In this document: positions 11,506 to 20,602 of the stretch, one piece after another
Layout: each line of letters starts with the position of its first letter
Numbering within the stretch: position 1 is the stretch's first letter
Assembly: GCA_023417655.1 (NCBI GenBank)
Contig: JAEZFD010000066.1
Span: forward strand, 65,537 to 129,536
Reading direction: 5' to 3'
Origin: Planctomycetota bacterium
GTDB lineage: Bacteria > Planctomycetota > Planctomycetia > Planctomycetales > Planctomycetaceae
DNA: 64,000 nucleotides
The notes under the pieces: generated by a model
Database searches by the model: none
The model's input: only the letters and a program-made list of their open reading frames with translations
What the model was told of the DNA's origin: nothing
Program-made: the position numbers and the translations under genes

Positions 11506-11921
11506 TGCATTTGATGACCTCTCCGGTGATGTCAATGCCCTGCTGCCCTGCGCTCGATCATTTTCTCACTTCGAGGCCACTCAATTCGCGCTCTTCGAAC
11601 AGCTCTTACATGAATCGCAAGCGACACAACTTTCGCAATTTCTCTTCATCGTCAAAACAAGAGTCTTCGCACGCTTCCAACGTCCCATCCGATGTGCGCC
11701 CAAAGCGATTTCATCAGACAAAAGACTGGGTCTGAAGTGAATTCTGGTGATCCGTCGCGAACTGCGCCTGGCCGCGTCGAAGGCGTCAGTGCGGTGATCA
11801 TTAACACCTTTTAGACATAGGGTCTCTCTTCCAAAAAATTGTTCATCGCCGCAATTGTCGACTCTGCAAGACGATTGACGGTCCCTCCCCAATTCATGAG
11901 CTGTTCACCGTTGATTTACGT

Positions 11922-11949
11922 TTGACTAACATTGGCTGCCGGGTAGGAT
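11922..11949 (+). promoter_or_regulatory. Candidate dnaA promoter
   Basis: TTGACT at 11922-11927 and TAGGAT at 11944-11949 are separated by 16 bases, a fair match to the housekeeping sigma consensus. A leader of about 210 bases to the dnaA start would result. Confidence 0.35.
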
Positions 11950-12166
11950 CAGCCACGTTGAGTTGAGTTCATCCATTCCCGAAACGTCGCCCGTTCTGAC
12001 GACGTTTTGCCAATTGTCCAGCGACAGTCTTCGACGTGTCTGATCTGTGACGTATCGTGAAGTACGGAATGCGATCCTGGCGTGTGTGGCCAGCTGATTT
12101 GTGTTCTTTCTTGTTCACGCCGCGGTCGATCATACGCAGGGATTCTGCGCGCTAAAGGGTTGCAAG

Positions 12167-13732
12167 ATGCCACCCGTCCTATCCTCTCCTCGGACTTCGA
12201 AAAGCAATGGTCGAGAGCCCTCGCTGGCACAAACTCAGATTACACTGACGCACTCTTCACGAGCGGGATCTTCCCCTGAGGCAGAGTCGACCCGTAAAGA
12301 GTCGCAGCTGGATGCATTGCGCTCCGCCTTGCGCTCTCATCTGGGGACGCGTCGATACCAGAACTGGTTCGGAACCGGCAGTCGACTGACTCTGTCCGGT
12401 GCCGCGCTGACACTGAGCGTTCAAAGTCCGTATCTGGTGAAGTGGATTCAGCAGCAGTTCGAACGCAAGTTGCTGGAGATCGCCGCCCCGATCATCGGAC
12501 CCGACGTCACCCTGACCTACGAAATTGGGACCGAAGCCCCTGCGGCCGCGACAGAAGAGCCTGCCCAGACACTTTCTCTCAAGCCAGCATTGGCGGTAAC
12601 GACCGAGTCAGGTGGGTCACAAGCCGCGCCGCAGCAGACCAGTCTTTCGCGACGAACCTCCTCTGCCCCTGCTCCACAGGCGGTCCATGGTCGCTCCAAG
12701 CGCGTCTATTCCTTGACAGACTTCGTGGTCGGAGAATCCAATTCGCTGGCGATGGCTGGCGTGCAGCAGTTCCTGTCTGATCCCGGTTCAGTCTCTCCTC
12801 TGTATCTGCATGGCGGAGTTGGTAACGGGAAGACCCACCTGTTGGAAGGACTCCGCGTCCGACTGCGAAAAGAATCGCCGCACCTGCAGGTTCTGCACCT
12901 GACAGCGGAGCACTTCTGTAATTACTTCACTCAGGCTTTGAACGCCCGAACCCTGCCGAGCTTCCGACTGAAATTCCGCAGCGCTGATGTCCTGTTGATG
13001 GATGACATCGAGTTCTTCGACGGCAAGAAGGGATTTCAGGAAGAGTTCCTGCACACTCTGAAACAGTTCGAGCAGGAAGGCCGCAGTGTGGTTGTGACCT
13101 CGAGTCGGCATCCTCGCCTTCTGACACAGTCCTCTGACGAACTAGTCAGTCGATTTCTGTCAGGGCTTGTCTGCCGGATCGAAGCCCCTGACCATGCGAT
13201 GCGGAAAGAAATCGTGCAGCGGCGGGCGGATCGCCTGAAAGCGAAGATGACGCACGATGCCCTCGAACACGTTGCCAAGCGATTCACCAGCAACGTTCGT
13301 GAACTCGAAGGGGCAGTTAATGTCCTCGCCACCTGGGCTCAGATGTCCAATAGTCGAGTCACCGTTCAGGTTGCCCGAAAGTTGCTGGGACGTCTGGAAC
13401 GCGATTGCGTTCGACTCGTGCGGGTTTCGGACATCGAAGCGACCGTCTGTGAGTTCTTCAATGTGAAGCCAGACGAACTGAGATCTTCGTCCCGCAAGCA
13501 GTCGATTTCACAGCCGCGCATGCTCGCCATGTACCTGTCGCGTAAGTTGACCCAGTCTGCCTACAGCGAGATTGGCGAGCATTTCGGCGGACGGAATCAT
13601 AGTACTGTCATGTCGGCCGAAAAGAAGATCGCGACGCAGTTGACCGCTTCTCACACTTTGAAGATCGGTTCAGAAACCTGGTCTCTCAGTGACCTGCTTC
13701 AGACTCTGGAAGAACGAATTAAGGCCGCTTAG
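12167..13732 (+). CDS. dnaA: Chromosomal replication initiator DnaA
   Basis: A 521-residue AAA+ protein that binds oriC and loads the replicative helicase. Domain I (about 40-130) includes RYQNWFG and SPYLVKWIQQQF. A Pro/Ala-rich linker is followed by the ATPase with Walker A GGVGNGKT (216-223), Walker B LLMDDIEFF (Asp 279-280), a box VII-like RFLSGLV and the sensor II segment NVRELEGA. Domain IV has the DNA-binding signature GGRNHSTV (474-481). The ATG at 12167 follows AAAGG and removes 22 unlikely residues. Most DnaA proteins have Leu where this one has Asn in Walker A. It could be a paralogue rather than the only dnaA, since some planctomycetes carry more than one. Confidence 0.92.
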   Translation: MPPVLSSPRTSKSNGREPSLAQTQITLTHSSRAGSSPEAESTRKESQLDALRSALRSHLGTRRYQNWFGTGSRLTLSGAALTLSVQSPYLVKWIQQQFERKLLEIAAPIIGPDVTLTYEIGTEAPAAATEEPAQTLSLKPALAVTTESGGSQAAPQQTSLSRRTSSAPAPQAVHGRSKRVYSLTDFVVGESNSLAMAGVQQFLSDPGSVSPLYLHGGVGNGKTHLLEGLRVRLRKESPHLQVLHLTAEHFCNYFTQALNARTLPSFRLKFRSADVLLMDDIEFFDGKKGFQEEFLHTLKQFEQEGRSVVVTSSRHPRLLTQSSDELVSRFLSGLVCRIEAPDHAMRKEIVQRRADRLKAKMTHDALEHVAKRFTSNVRELEGAVNVLATWAQMSNSRVTVQVARKLLGRLERDCVRLVRVSDIEATVCEFFNVKPDELRSSSRKQSISQPRMLAMYLSRKLTQSAYSEIGEHFGGRNHSTVMSAEKKIATQLTASHTLKIGSETWSLSDLLQTLEERIKAA

Positions 13733-14069
13733 GGTTGTCGCTCAACCGGACAACCACGGACCTCGTTCCAATTGAGAAACATGTTCGCTTGCAAGCTGAG
13801 CTGATTCTCATTCGCGGAGGGAAATGGACTTCCCTCAAGCATGGCGACCTCTGCATGAGTCGCGTGCCAGCAGAACAACTTCTCAACCCGACTCAATCTC
13901 TTCCCACCGACCGCCTCACAGCTGGCGGAGCTGCCTTCGCAACAGTGATCTGCTGCAGCAGTTTCATCGGCATGGTCCGGTCACTTTATTCAGGTCGACG
14001 CATAAGCGAGTTTCGCTAAATCACCTCCTCCAGTATGCTGATGACCGCCCTGTCACAGAAAGAGAAGCC
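13733..14069. other. Non-coding region after dnaA
   Basis: About 340 bases with no credible gene and no clear terminator hairpin. It must carry the promoter of the secreted protein gene that starts at 14070. Confidence 0.35.
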
Positions 14070-14858
14070 ATGCAGCGACGCCTTTTTTTCTCTGTCAGAA
14101 ACCTTGCCATCTTCAGCTTGACTCTGCTGGGAATGACTTCCCGCTCACAAGCGGACTGGGAGCAGACTGGCTCGATTGCTGCTCCCGAAGCAAGGCAGGC
14201 GGCGGCAGCTGACGAGAAGTCCGTCTATGCCATCGATAACAAAGTCGTCGTTCGCTATGACCGCGAGACGGGCGAGAAGCTTGCGACCAGCACCGGTCCA
14301 GCGTGGCATCTAAATAGCGGCTTCATCCTCGATGTAAAGATGTACTGCGCTCACTCCAACTACCCCATGAAACCGGAACAGAGTGAAATCAAAGTTCTCG
14401 ATCTGCAGTCGATGGAACTGAGTGAGTTCAAGTCATTTCCGGATCCGCCTGGCAGTATCACCGTCGTCCTGAAGAAAGACGGCCACTGGTGGTGCGTCTT
14501 CGCGCACTACAAAGAAGACAACGCGAAGACACTGCTTGTGAAGTATGACGACAAGTGGAATGAACTCGCCCGATGGACGTTTCCGGAGTCAGTGATTTCA
14601 GGCCTTGGAAATTACAGTATTTCCGGAGCCATCTGGTCAGGTGAAGAATTACTCGCGACCGGGCACGATGAGAAGCTGATCTATCGCCTTCAAGTTCCTG
14701 AAGGCTCGTCAGTCGTTCGGCATCTTGGAACCGTAAAGGCCCCGTTCACTGGGCAGGGGATCGCTGTCGACCCAAATACCGGAGGACTCATTGGAATCAA
14801 TCGGAAGAACAAAGAGGTCCTGTTCGCGATGCCGAAGCAGATGATGAAAGCGAACTAA
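14070..14858 (+). CDS. Secreted propeller-like protein of unknown function
   Basis: A 262-residue protein with a signal peptide (residues 1 to about 25, ending in SRSQA). The mature part has repeated beta-strand blocks such as SVYAIDNKVVVRYDRETGE, HWWCVFAHY and GQGIAVDPNTGGLIGINR, which suggest a beta-propeller. I have seen this family in planctomycetes under generic names, but I know of no verified function. The ATG at 14070 is chosen because it directly begins a signal peptide; the longer frame has 82 atypical extra residues. It is convergent with the next gene, with only one base between the two stop codons. Confidence 0.8.
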   Translation: MQRRLFFSVRNLAIFSLTLLGMTSRSQADWEQTGSIAAPEARQAAAADEKSVYAIDNKVVVRYDRETGEKLATSTGPAWHLNSGFILDVKMYCAHSNYPMKPEQSEIKVLDLQSMELSEFKSFPDPPGSITVVLKKDGHWWCVFAHYKEDNAKTLLVKYDDKWNELARWTFPESVISGLGNYSISGAIWSGEELLATGHDEKLIYRLQVPEGSSVVRHLGTVKAPFTGQGIAVDPNTGGLIGINRKNKEVLFAMPKQMMKAN

Positions 14859-14859
14859 A

Positions 14860-15510
14860 CTATTGGGCCGGTCGCGGGCGACGTTCACGGGCGTAGCGGA
14901 CCCGACACCCGCGAGCGATCACCTCTTTGACCTCAGGTGTTTTCCCTGCCAGCGCGGCGGCGACAGCGTCTTCGACATAACGTTTCTGCACCTGAGTCAC
15001 GTCGGTGGCGTCGTCCATCGCCCCCATGTAGACCACTTTGCGATCAGCATTGAGGACATAAAACTCGGGAGTGAAGACCGCTCCGTAATCTTTGGCAGTC
15101 TTCTGCGATTCGTCATGCAGATAAGTGAACCGCAGCTTCTGTTCGGCAACCCGAGTCTTTAAAGCTGGCAGCTGGTCTTCCGCGATCGTGTTGGCACTGA
15201 TCGCGATGACAGCGACATCCGGGTTGGCGGCGAGTGAGTTGATTCGCTGTTCATAGTCCCGGGCGGTCGGGCAGCTGATGCACGTGAAGACGAGAACGAC
15301 CGCGCGCTTTCCTTTGAAATCGCTGAGTGAATACGACTTCCCGTCGGCTCCCGGCAGATCCTTCCAGTCCGGAGCGGGATCCCCAATGGAAAGCACTTCA
15401 TTAAATTCGCCCCCCAGCGAAGAGCTGGTGAGGGATTGCTCAACCGAGACTCCTCCGGACGCGAGCCCAAGGGAAGTCACTACTGCGATCAACCACTGGC
15501 GTCGGCGCAT
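14860..15510 (-). CDS. Secreted thioredoxin-fold/redoxin protein
   Basis: A 216-residue protein with an N-terminal signal sequence and a redoxin (AhpC/TSA-like) domain. The key motif is VFTCISCPTARDY with a CxxC pair (Cys 77 and Cys 80), followed by VAVIAISANT and the TPEFYVLNADRKVVYMGAMDD strand typical of extracytoplasmic thioredoxin-like proteins. It probably acts in the periplasm on disulfides or peroxides; the substrate is unknown. The C-terminus ends in a basic RERRPRPAQ tail. It lies downstream of the PQQ-like protein gene on the same strand, but a terminator separates the two. Confidence 0.85.
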   Translation of the reverse strand: MRRRQWLIAVVTSLGLASGGVSVEQSLTSSSLGGEFNEVLSIGDPAPDWKDLPGADGKSYSLSDFKGKRAVVLVFTCISCPTARDYEQRINSLAANPDVAVIAISANTIAEDQLPALKTRVAEQKLRFTYLHDESQKTAKDYGAVFTPEFYVLNADRKVVYMGAMDDATDVTQVQKRYVEDAVAAALAGKTPEVKEVIARGCRVRYARERRPRPAQ

Positions 15511-15544
15511 CGGACCACTCGCTCAACTGAAAGACAGGGGATCG

Positions 15545-15586
15545 AGAAAAACAGGGCAGCGAGGAAACGGATTCCGCACTGCCCTG
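15545..15586 (-). terminator. Terminator after the PQQ-like gene
   Basis: CAGGGCAG at 15552-15559 pairs with CTGCCCTG at 15579-15586. Read on the minus strand, the stem is followed by TTTTTCTC. It lies about 60 bases after the stop of the gene at 15645-16955. Confidence 0.65.
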
Positions 15587-15644
15587 CTTGTGTCACTGTT
15601 CAGGGACCACCTTCATCAGGTGATCTCGGAATCACAGTCGAAGA

Positions 15645-16955
15645 TTACTTGCTGGCTCGCTGCTGGGACCCTTTGAGGTCATAACAGAAGAATCGGTCCT
15701 GTGCCCGCAGGAAGAGCTTGCCGTCGACGATCACCGGATGAGCCCAGACTGGTTTGTCACCGCTTCCAGGGACCTGAAACTTGCCTAACTCGACGAACTC
15801 TTCTCCCGAAGCCTTGGCGAGAGCCATCGTGCCGTCCGCAAACAGCAGATACAGCTGACCGTCGGCACCGGCAATTGACATGGAACCGCGACCTGGTCCC
15901 CGTTTTGTCCAGCGGATTTCTCCAGTCATCAGGTCCGCACAATAAGGGATTCCTGCGTCATCGGAGTCCCCATAGACATGATCTCCGACGAGAATCACGC
16001 CACCGTGCTTATTTGCCAGCTTGATCTGCAGTGGATAGACCTCTTTGATCTCCACTGTCTGATTCGGGCCGGGGATCTGCTGCAGCAGAGCGGCCCCGCG
16101 TTTATAACCGACAGCGAAGAAGACATAGTCATTCCGGATAATCGGCGTCGGGATAACGCACGTTGTCTTGTCGATGTCATAGGTCCACAGCAGCTTTCCG
16201 TCGCTGGCACGGATTCCCATAGGACCGCTGCCGGTCACCTGCACATAAACCTTGGTGCCGCCGACGTTGGAAATCACTGGGGACGAATGCCCTGCCCCGC
16301 GATCCTCAGGACGCGAAGTCGTCCAGACAGTTTTTCCAGTCATTTTGTCCAGCGCGACGACGGTTTTATCTGGTCCACCTGGAGTGCAGATGACAAGATC
16401 GCCATCGACGAGGACAGATTCGCTATAGCCCCAGCTGTCGGCCTTCACACCGGCAAAGTCGTCCTTAAAGCTCTTCTTCCACTTCACCTTACCATCGGCG
16501 GTGGCACAGCAATACAGCTCACCGTGTGGGGTTACGACATAGACTCGATCGCCATCCACTGACGGTGTCCCACGGGCTCCCTGCCAGTCTGGTTTGCCGG
16601 AAGTCCAGGGTTTTCCGGTCTGTGTATGCCACAGTGGGGACCCGTCTTTCAATGAGAAGCAGGTCAGATATTCATTGTCGTCATTGGCGACGGAAGGGCC
16701 GTCCCCCAGCGTGAAGATTTTGCCGTCCGCGATCGCCAATTCGGCATAGCCGCTTCCGGCTCCCTTGGATTCCCAGAGAAGTTTAGGCCCCTGTTCCGGC
16801 CACGATTTCAGGAGGCCTTTTTCTGTCGAAACAGCAGTCCGGTTTTCTCCCCGAAAGGTCGGCCAGCTGGAATCAGCCAGAAGCGGAGCGGTCATTAATC
16901 CCGCAACGACACAGCCCAATGTGGTCGAAACCGCTTTAAATTTCAGGCTCAACAT
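15645..16955 (-). CDS. Secreted PQQ-like beta-propeller protein
   Basis: A 436-residue protein with a signal peptide (about 1-27) followed by WPTFRGENRT, the usual opening of planctomycetal outer-membrane-assembly-like PQQ propellers. Repeated blades carry motifs such as GSPLWHTQTGKP, DRVYVVTPHGELYC, GKTVWTTSRPED and ASDGKLLWTYD. These proteins resemble BamB or quinoprotein dehydrogenases in fold but usually lack known catalytic residues. The ATG follows a GGGAG site. The 299-base interval upstream, to the DUF1802 gene, shows nothing I can name. Confidence 0.85.
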   Translation of the reverse strand: MLSLKFKAVSTTLGCVVAGLMTAPLLADSSWPTFRGENRTAVSTEKGLLKSWPEQGPKLLWESKGAGSGYAELAIADGKIFTLGDGPSVANDDNEYLTCFSLKDGSPLWHTQTGKPWTSGKPDWQGARGTPSVDGDRVYVVTPHGELYCCATADGKVKWKKSFKDDFAGVKADSWGYSESVLVDGDLVICTPGGPDKTVVALDKMTGKTVWTTSRPEDRGAGHSSPVISNVGGTKVYVQVTGSGPMGIRASDGKLLWTYDIDKTTCVIPTPIIRNDYVFFAVGYKRGAALLQQIPGPNQTVEIKEVYPLQIKLANKHGGVILVGDHVYGDSDDAGIPYCADLMTGEIRWTKRGPGRGSMSIAGADGQLYLLFADGTMALAKASGEEFVELGKFQVPGSGDKPVWAHPVIVDGKLFLRAQDRFFCYDLKGSQQRASK

Positions 16956-17254
16956 CTACTACTCCCTCGTTGAAGTCGGTCGCCAGTTTTCAGGATGGCC
17001 GCATCGAACGGGTCGACCCGCTCGCAGCTTCCAGATCAGGTCAGCAGGGCCGGGCCTGTTCAGGAACTCCTATGACAATACATTCACTGCCTTGCGTGAC
17101 GCCAGCGACACTGTCGTGGGGCCTGCTCGCAAGTCAGAGAAACCCAGGGCTTCAATCCGATCGATTCCTGAAGAAATCGCGACGGAACCGCCGTTTCTCA
17201 GTCCGTCCATTCTGGTTCGACAGATCCCAAAAGGGAACCTTTGTCCTCAGGTTT

Positions 17255-17884
17255 TCAGGAAGTCAAAGGAACCGGTTTCGCCAGATCAGGGAACATCTCC
17301 AAGAGGTGTTCCCGCTGACGCAATTCCTGCGCGTTCTCTGGCAAATGGATGAGTGAATCAGTGAAAATCGGCTGCTGCAATTCCACCCAGCTGTGACACC
17401 CGTCGTAGATCGGGTCGGCAGGAATAGTCACTGGCTCTGGCAGACTGGCACATGTCACCAGCAGGATAAACAGCCCCGGCCTGCGATAATGAAAGCGGGT
17501 CAGCAGCGACTCCCGCGTTAACACCTGAAAAGGGAGGAGTTCGTCGAGTTTCGCCTCGGAGTCGCACCATGCAATTCCCTGCAACTGACAAAAGTGTTGA
17601 ATCCGAAGTCGCCCCGGCGCTGGCGAGACATCGAGAACGGACCGAGCCGCCTGCTGAAACGGCTTCTGCACGCCGTCTAGCGACTGATGAAATCCGGTGG
17701 GAAAGAGCCAGAATTCATTGTGCTCGATCTGGAAGCCCCGGGAACCCTCATGGATGCCCCCTTTTCTGAACAGCACCTGCTGTCGACCAGTTGCAATGGC
17801 CTCACAGACGACGGCCCACTCCTTCAGCGCGATCCGGCATTCCGTCATCGATTTCTCGCTTCTCTTCTTCTTGGTCGTTTCCAT
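17255..17884 (-). CDS. DUF1802 family protein
   Basis: A 209-residue cytoplasmic protein. The block ALKEWAVVCEAIATGRQQVLFRKGGIHE and the later EFWLFPTGFHQ are characteristic of DUF1802, a family of unknown function found in cyanobacteria, actinobacteria and planctomycetes. The start at 17884 is preceded by GAGG nine bases upstream. An ATG twelve codons in (17848) would give a more usual family length and cannot be excluded. The gene has no obvious operon partner. Confidence 0.82.
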   Translation of the reverse strand: METTKKKRSEKSMTECRIALKEWAVVCEAIATGRQQVLFRKGGIHEGSRGFQIEHNEFWLFPTGFHQSLDGVQKPFQQAARSVLDVSPAPGRLRIQHFCQLQGIAWCDSEAKLDELLPFQVLTRESLLTRFHYRRPGLFILLVTCASLPEPVTIPADPIYDGCHSWVELQQPIFTDSLIHLPENAQELRQREHLLEMFPDLAKPVPLTS

Positions 17885-18305
17885 TCGAGACTGCCTCAGA
17901 CAATCCGAGTCTGGCAGACGGTCTCAGGCAAGTTGTCCGCGCCTGCTCAGTCCCCAAATCAATCGTGAACGGAGTCTGCGTGATCGCTACGACCCACCTG
18001 AATCGCAAAGTCAGAATGTGGCAAATCGGCAACAGGCCGTTGCGATCGACCGAAGTCTGATCCAACTTGAATTCATCTCGCCCAACGAGTCCGCCCTGTC
18101 CCGATCTCGTCCTGTGTCGCGTAGTACGGTTACAGCACCACAGAATGCAAACTTCGTAGCCATTCGAGCAGATTGCCAGTCTCGGTGTCCATCCCAGGGA
18201 ACCGTCAGGGAGATCCCCCCCAGTCGCCTGAAGGGGTGACCAAACCGCAACAGCGATCGGCTTTCTCGATTCCTCCAGGTGTTCGCCAGTAAGGCAATTG
18301 ATTGT
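17885..18305. other. Non-coding region between divergent DUF1802 and methyltransferase genes
   Basis: About 420 bases. Open frames here overlap the DUF1802 gene or lack start signals. I see no hairpin or promoter I would defend. Confidence 0.35.
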
Positions 18306-19298
18306 ATGTTCTGGAAAACCAAAGCCCATGCACTCGCAATCCTGAGCCGCATGCCAGGCGGTCGGGCGGTCTACCATCGACTGCAGCAACTTGCCGGCAC
18401 AAATCGACTTCAGCTACAGCGGGATCTTGACCGCGCCTATGAGCTGGTCGATCTCGTTCATCAATGCGGTCATACCGTGGAGCGTCAGACCTGTCTCGAG
18501 GTCGGCACCGGCTGGCGCCCGCTTGTTCCCTATGTCTTCATCCTCGGTGGAGCCAAACGGGTTGTCACGATCGACGTGAACCCCTGGCTGACGACGAACT
18601 ATGCGAGAGAGACATGGCTCGCACTCTCGAATCATCTGGAAGAGATCGCCGCGAACTGTCAGGTGCCGGTTGCTGACGTCCGCGAACGCTATCTGATGAT
18701 GTCGAAGCACCTGTCCGGAACGAACCTCGAACAGTTTCTGCGGCCGATGCAGATTCAATACATCTATCCCGGAGACGCCCGCGAAACGGGACTGCCGGGC
18801 GGATCGGTCGATCTGGTTCTCAGTTCAAACGTGCTGGAACATATTCCCCGTCAGGTGCAGATGGAGATCCACGAGGAGTCCAAGCGTGTGCTGCGAGACG
18901 GCGGAATCACCGTTCACCGCTTCAATCCACAGGATCACTATTCCACCGTCGATCCCTCCATCACCAATGGGAACTTCCTGCAGTTCTCGGAAGCCACCTG
19001 GCACTGGTACGGAGGCAGTGGACTTGCTTACCACAACCGTCTTCGCAGCCGCGACTATCGCGAGATGTTCGAAGAGGCTGGGTTCAATCTGCTGGTTGCC
19101 CGGGAGCGAGTCGACAAGCGCACCCTGCAGTCAATTCAAGATGGCTCTCTGAAAGTACATCCTGAGTTCGCGCGATATACCCCTGAGGAACTGTCGGTCG
19201 ATTACATGTGGGTCGTCGGTGAAAAGCCGGTCCCGCAGCGAACGTCGGATCGCTCCAACGTTACGCTCGGTCGTCCGCTGACGCACGAACAACGATAA
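18306..19298 (+). CDS. SAM-dependent methyltransferase
   Basis: A 330-residue class I methyltransferase. Motif I is CLEVGTGWRPLVPY (EVGTGW at 65-70), motif II is VVTIDVNPWL, and the segment PGGSVDLVLSSNVLEHIP matches the methyltransferase-11 post-motif. A GTG nine codons upstream (18279) is possible, but the ATG at 18306 has AAGG upstream and is simpler. It is followed after 48 bases by a family 2 glycosyltransferase gene in the same direction, so it probably modifies a polysaccharide or glycolipid. The substrate cannot be read from the sequence. Confidence 0.85.
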   Translation: MFWKTKAHALAILSRMPGGRAVYHRLQQLAGTNRLQLQRDLDRAYELVDLVHQCGHTVERQTCLEVGTGWRPLVPYVFILGGAKRVVTIDVNPWLTTNYARETWLALSNHLEEIAANCQVPVADVRERYLMMSKHLSGTNLEQFLRPMQIQYIYPGDARETGLPGGSVDLVLSSNVLEHIPRQVQMEIHEESKRVLRDGGITVHRFNPQDHYSTVDPSITNGNFLQFSEATWHWYGGSGLAYHNRLRSRDYREMFEEAGFNLLVARERVDKRTLQSIQDGSLKVHPEFARYTPEELSVDYMWVVGEKPVPQRTSDRSNVTLGRPLTHEQR

Positions 19299-19346
19299 AC
19301 CTGCATTCCCCTGCTTGACCCCAGGTCAGACTCTCAAGGGCTGGTT

Positions 19347-20600
19347 GTGGATACGATGCTCCTCCTTCAAGTTTTATTCTGGACGGCGTGTGGACTGGTG
19401 GTCTACGGCTATCTGGGATATCCCATAGTGCTCGGAACGCTGGCCCGCTTCTGGCCAAATCCAGCTCCTGTCGACGTCAGCAAACGTGCGCCGGAAGACT
19501 GGCCGCAAGTCTCGCTGATCATCGCCGCTTATAAAGAGCAGACACTCATTCTGCAGAGAATCGAGAACGCTCTCCGGATGGATTACCCTGCGGATCGGCT
19601 GGAGATCCTGATCGGCGTCGATGGTAACGAAGACCTGACAGGCGACCTTGTCCGGACAGTCGATGATCCGCGGGTGAAACGGATGCAGTTCCCGCAGCGA
19701 CGCGGCAAACCTTCAGTCCTGAATGACTGTGCAGCCTCTGCAACCGGTGAGTTGATTGCCTTCTCAGATGCGAACACATTCTGGGAACCGGACGCCCTGA
19801 AGAAACTCGTCGCTCACTTCGCTCACCCCAAAGTCGGGGGAGTCTGTGGCCAGCTGATTCTGACTGATGCCGCGACTGGCAAGAACGTCGACGGCCTGTA
19901 CTGGAAACTCGAAAACAAGCTGAAGAACTGGGAAGGCCGTATCGGCGCGCTGCTCGGATTCAACGGCGCCATCTATGTCATCGCTGCGCGACATTGGGAA
20001 CCGATTCCTCCCCAGACGATTGTGGATGACTTCCTGATCGGCATGCGGATCTACCGCGGCGGCCAGACACTTGTCTACGAGAAAGAGGCCATCGCTCACG
20101 AAGAGACGGCTCCCAGCATTCAGGCCGAGTTCCAGCGCCGCACCCGAATTGGTGCAGGCGGATTCCAGAGTCTCTGCTGGCTCGCAGATCTGCTCAGCCC
20201 GGTCTATGGAACGCTGTCACTGGCGTTCTGGTCGCATAAAGTGATTCGCTGGGCCTGCCCGCTGTTCATGCTGGTGGCACTTGTCACGAATATCGCACTG
20301 GCAGTCAACGGCTCGCCGCTCTACCTCGGACTGCTCGCAGCACAGACGCTGTTCTATGGCCTCGCCATCTTCAGTCGGCATCTGTCCGGGAACCGTGCCG
20401 CCGCGAAACTGTTGCGACTCATCTCCATGTTCGTCGACATGAACATTGCACTCGCCATCGGCTTCTGGCGGTGGTTCAGTCAGCGCCAAAAAGGAACCTG
20501 GGCCCGCACCGAACGCTCACAGGAACTTTCGGCGCCTCAACAGGCGTCAGCCCCCGTTCCGCCCCGCGAAGCTTCTGCTGTGACCAAGGCGAATCGCTAA
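19347..20600 (+). CDS. Membrane glycosyltransferase, family 2
   Basis: A 417-residue processive-type GT2 enzyme. It has an N-terminal membrane helix (LLLQVLFWTACGLVVYGYLGY), the nucleotide-sugar domain starting at VSLIIAAYKEQ, the acidic motif FSDANTFWEPD, the conserved DDFLIGMRIY and the QRRTRIGAGG acceptor motif. Two or more membrane helices lie at the C-terminus. The start is a GTG at 19347 with AAGGG six bases upstream; the nearby ATG at 19356 is too far from that site. It likely extends an exopolysaccharide at the inner membrane. It pairs with the upstream methyltransferase. Its stop lies two bases from the stop of the convergent kinase-fusion gene. Confidence 0.9.
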   Translation: MDTMLLLQVLFWTACGLVVYGYLGYPIVLGTLARFWPNPAPVDVSKRAPEDWPQVSLIIAAYKEQTLILQRIENALRMDYPADRLEILIGVDGNEDLTGDLVRTVDDPRVKRMQFPQRRGKPSVLNDCAASATGELIAFSDANTFWEPDALKKLVAHFAHPKVGGVCGQLILTDAATGKNVDGLYWKLENKLKNWEGRIGALLGFNGAIYVIAARHWEPIPPQTIVDDFLIGMRIYRGGQTLVYEKEAIAHEETAPSIQAEFQRRTRIGAGGFQSLCWLADLLSPVYGTLSLAFWSHKVIRWACPLFMLVALVTNIALAVNGSPLYLGLLAAQTLFYGLAIFSRHLSGNRAAAKLLRLISMFVDMNIALAIGFWRWFSQRQKGTWARTERSQELSAPQQASAPVPPREASAVTKANR

Positions 20601-20602
20601 CT

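Larger units (their letters stand above)
11153..12166. other. 1-kb non-coding region between HU and dnaA
   Basis: No convincing coding frame is present. The region holds a compact hairpin (GGTCGCTC at 11265-11272 with GAGCGACC at 11277-11284, TCCG loop), a very strong terminator at 11475-11505, and a promoter-like pair at 11922-11949. The terminator lies more than 300 bases past the HU stop, so either HU mRNA has a long 3' UTR or a small RNA is encoded here. I found no cluster of DnaA boxes. Confidence 0.45.

Noticed and set aside
19346..19354. TGTGGATAC as a DnaA box
   Set aside because: It is a single near-match inside a glycosyltransferase start region, with no cluster nearby.
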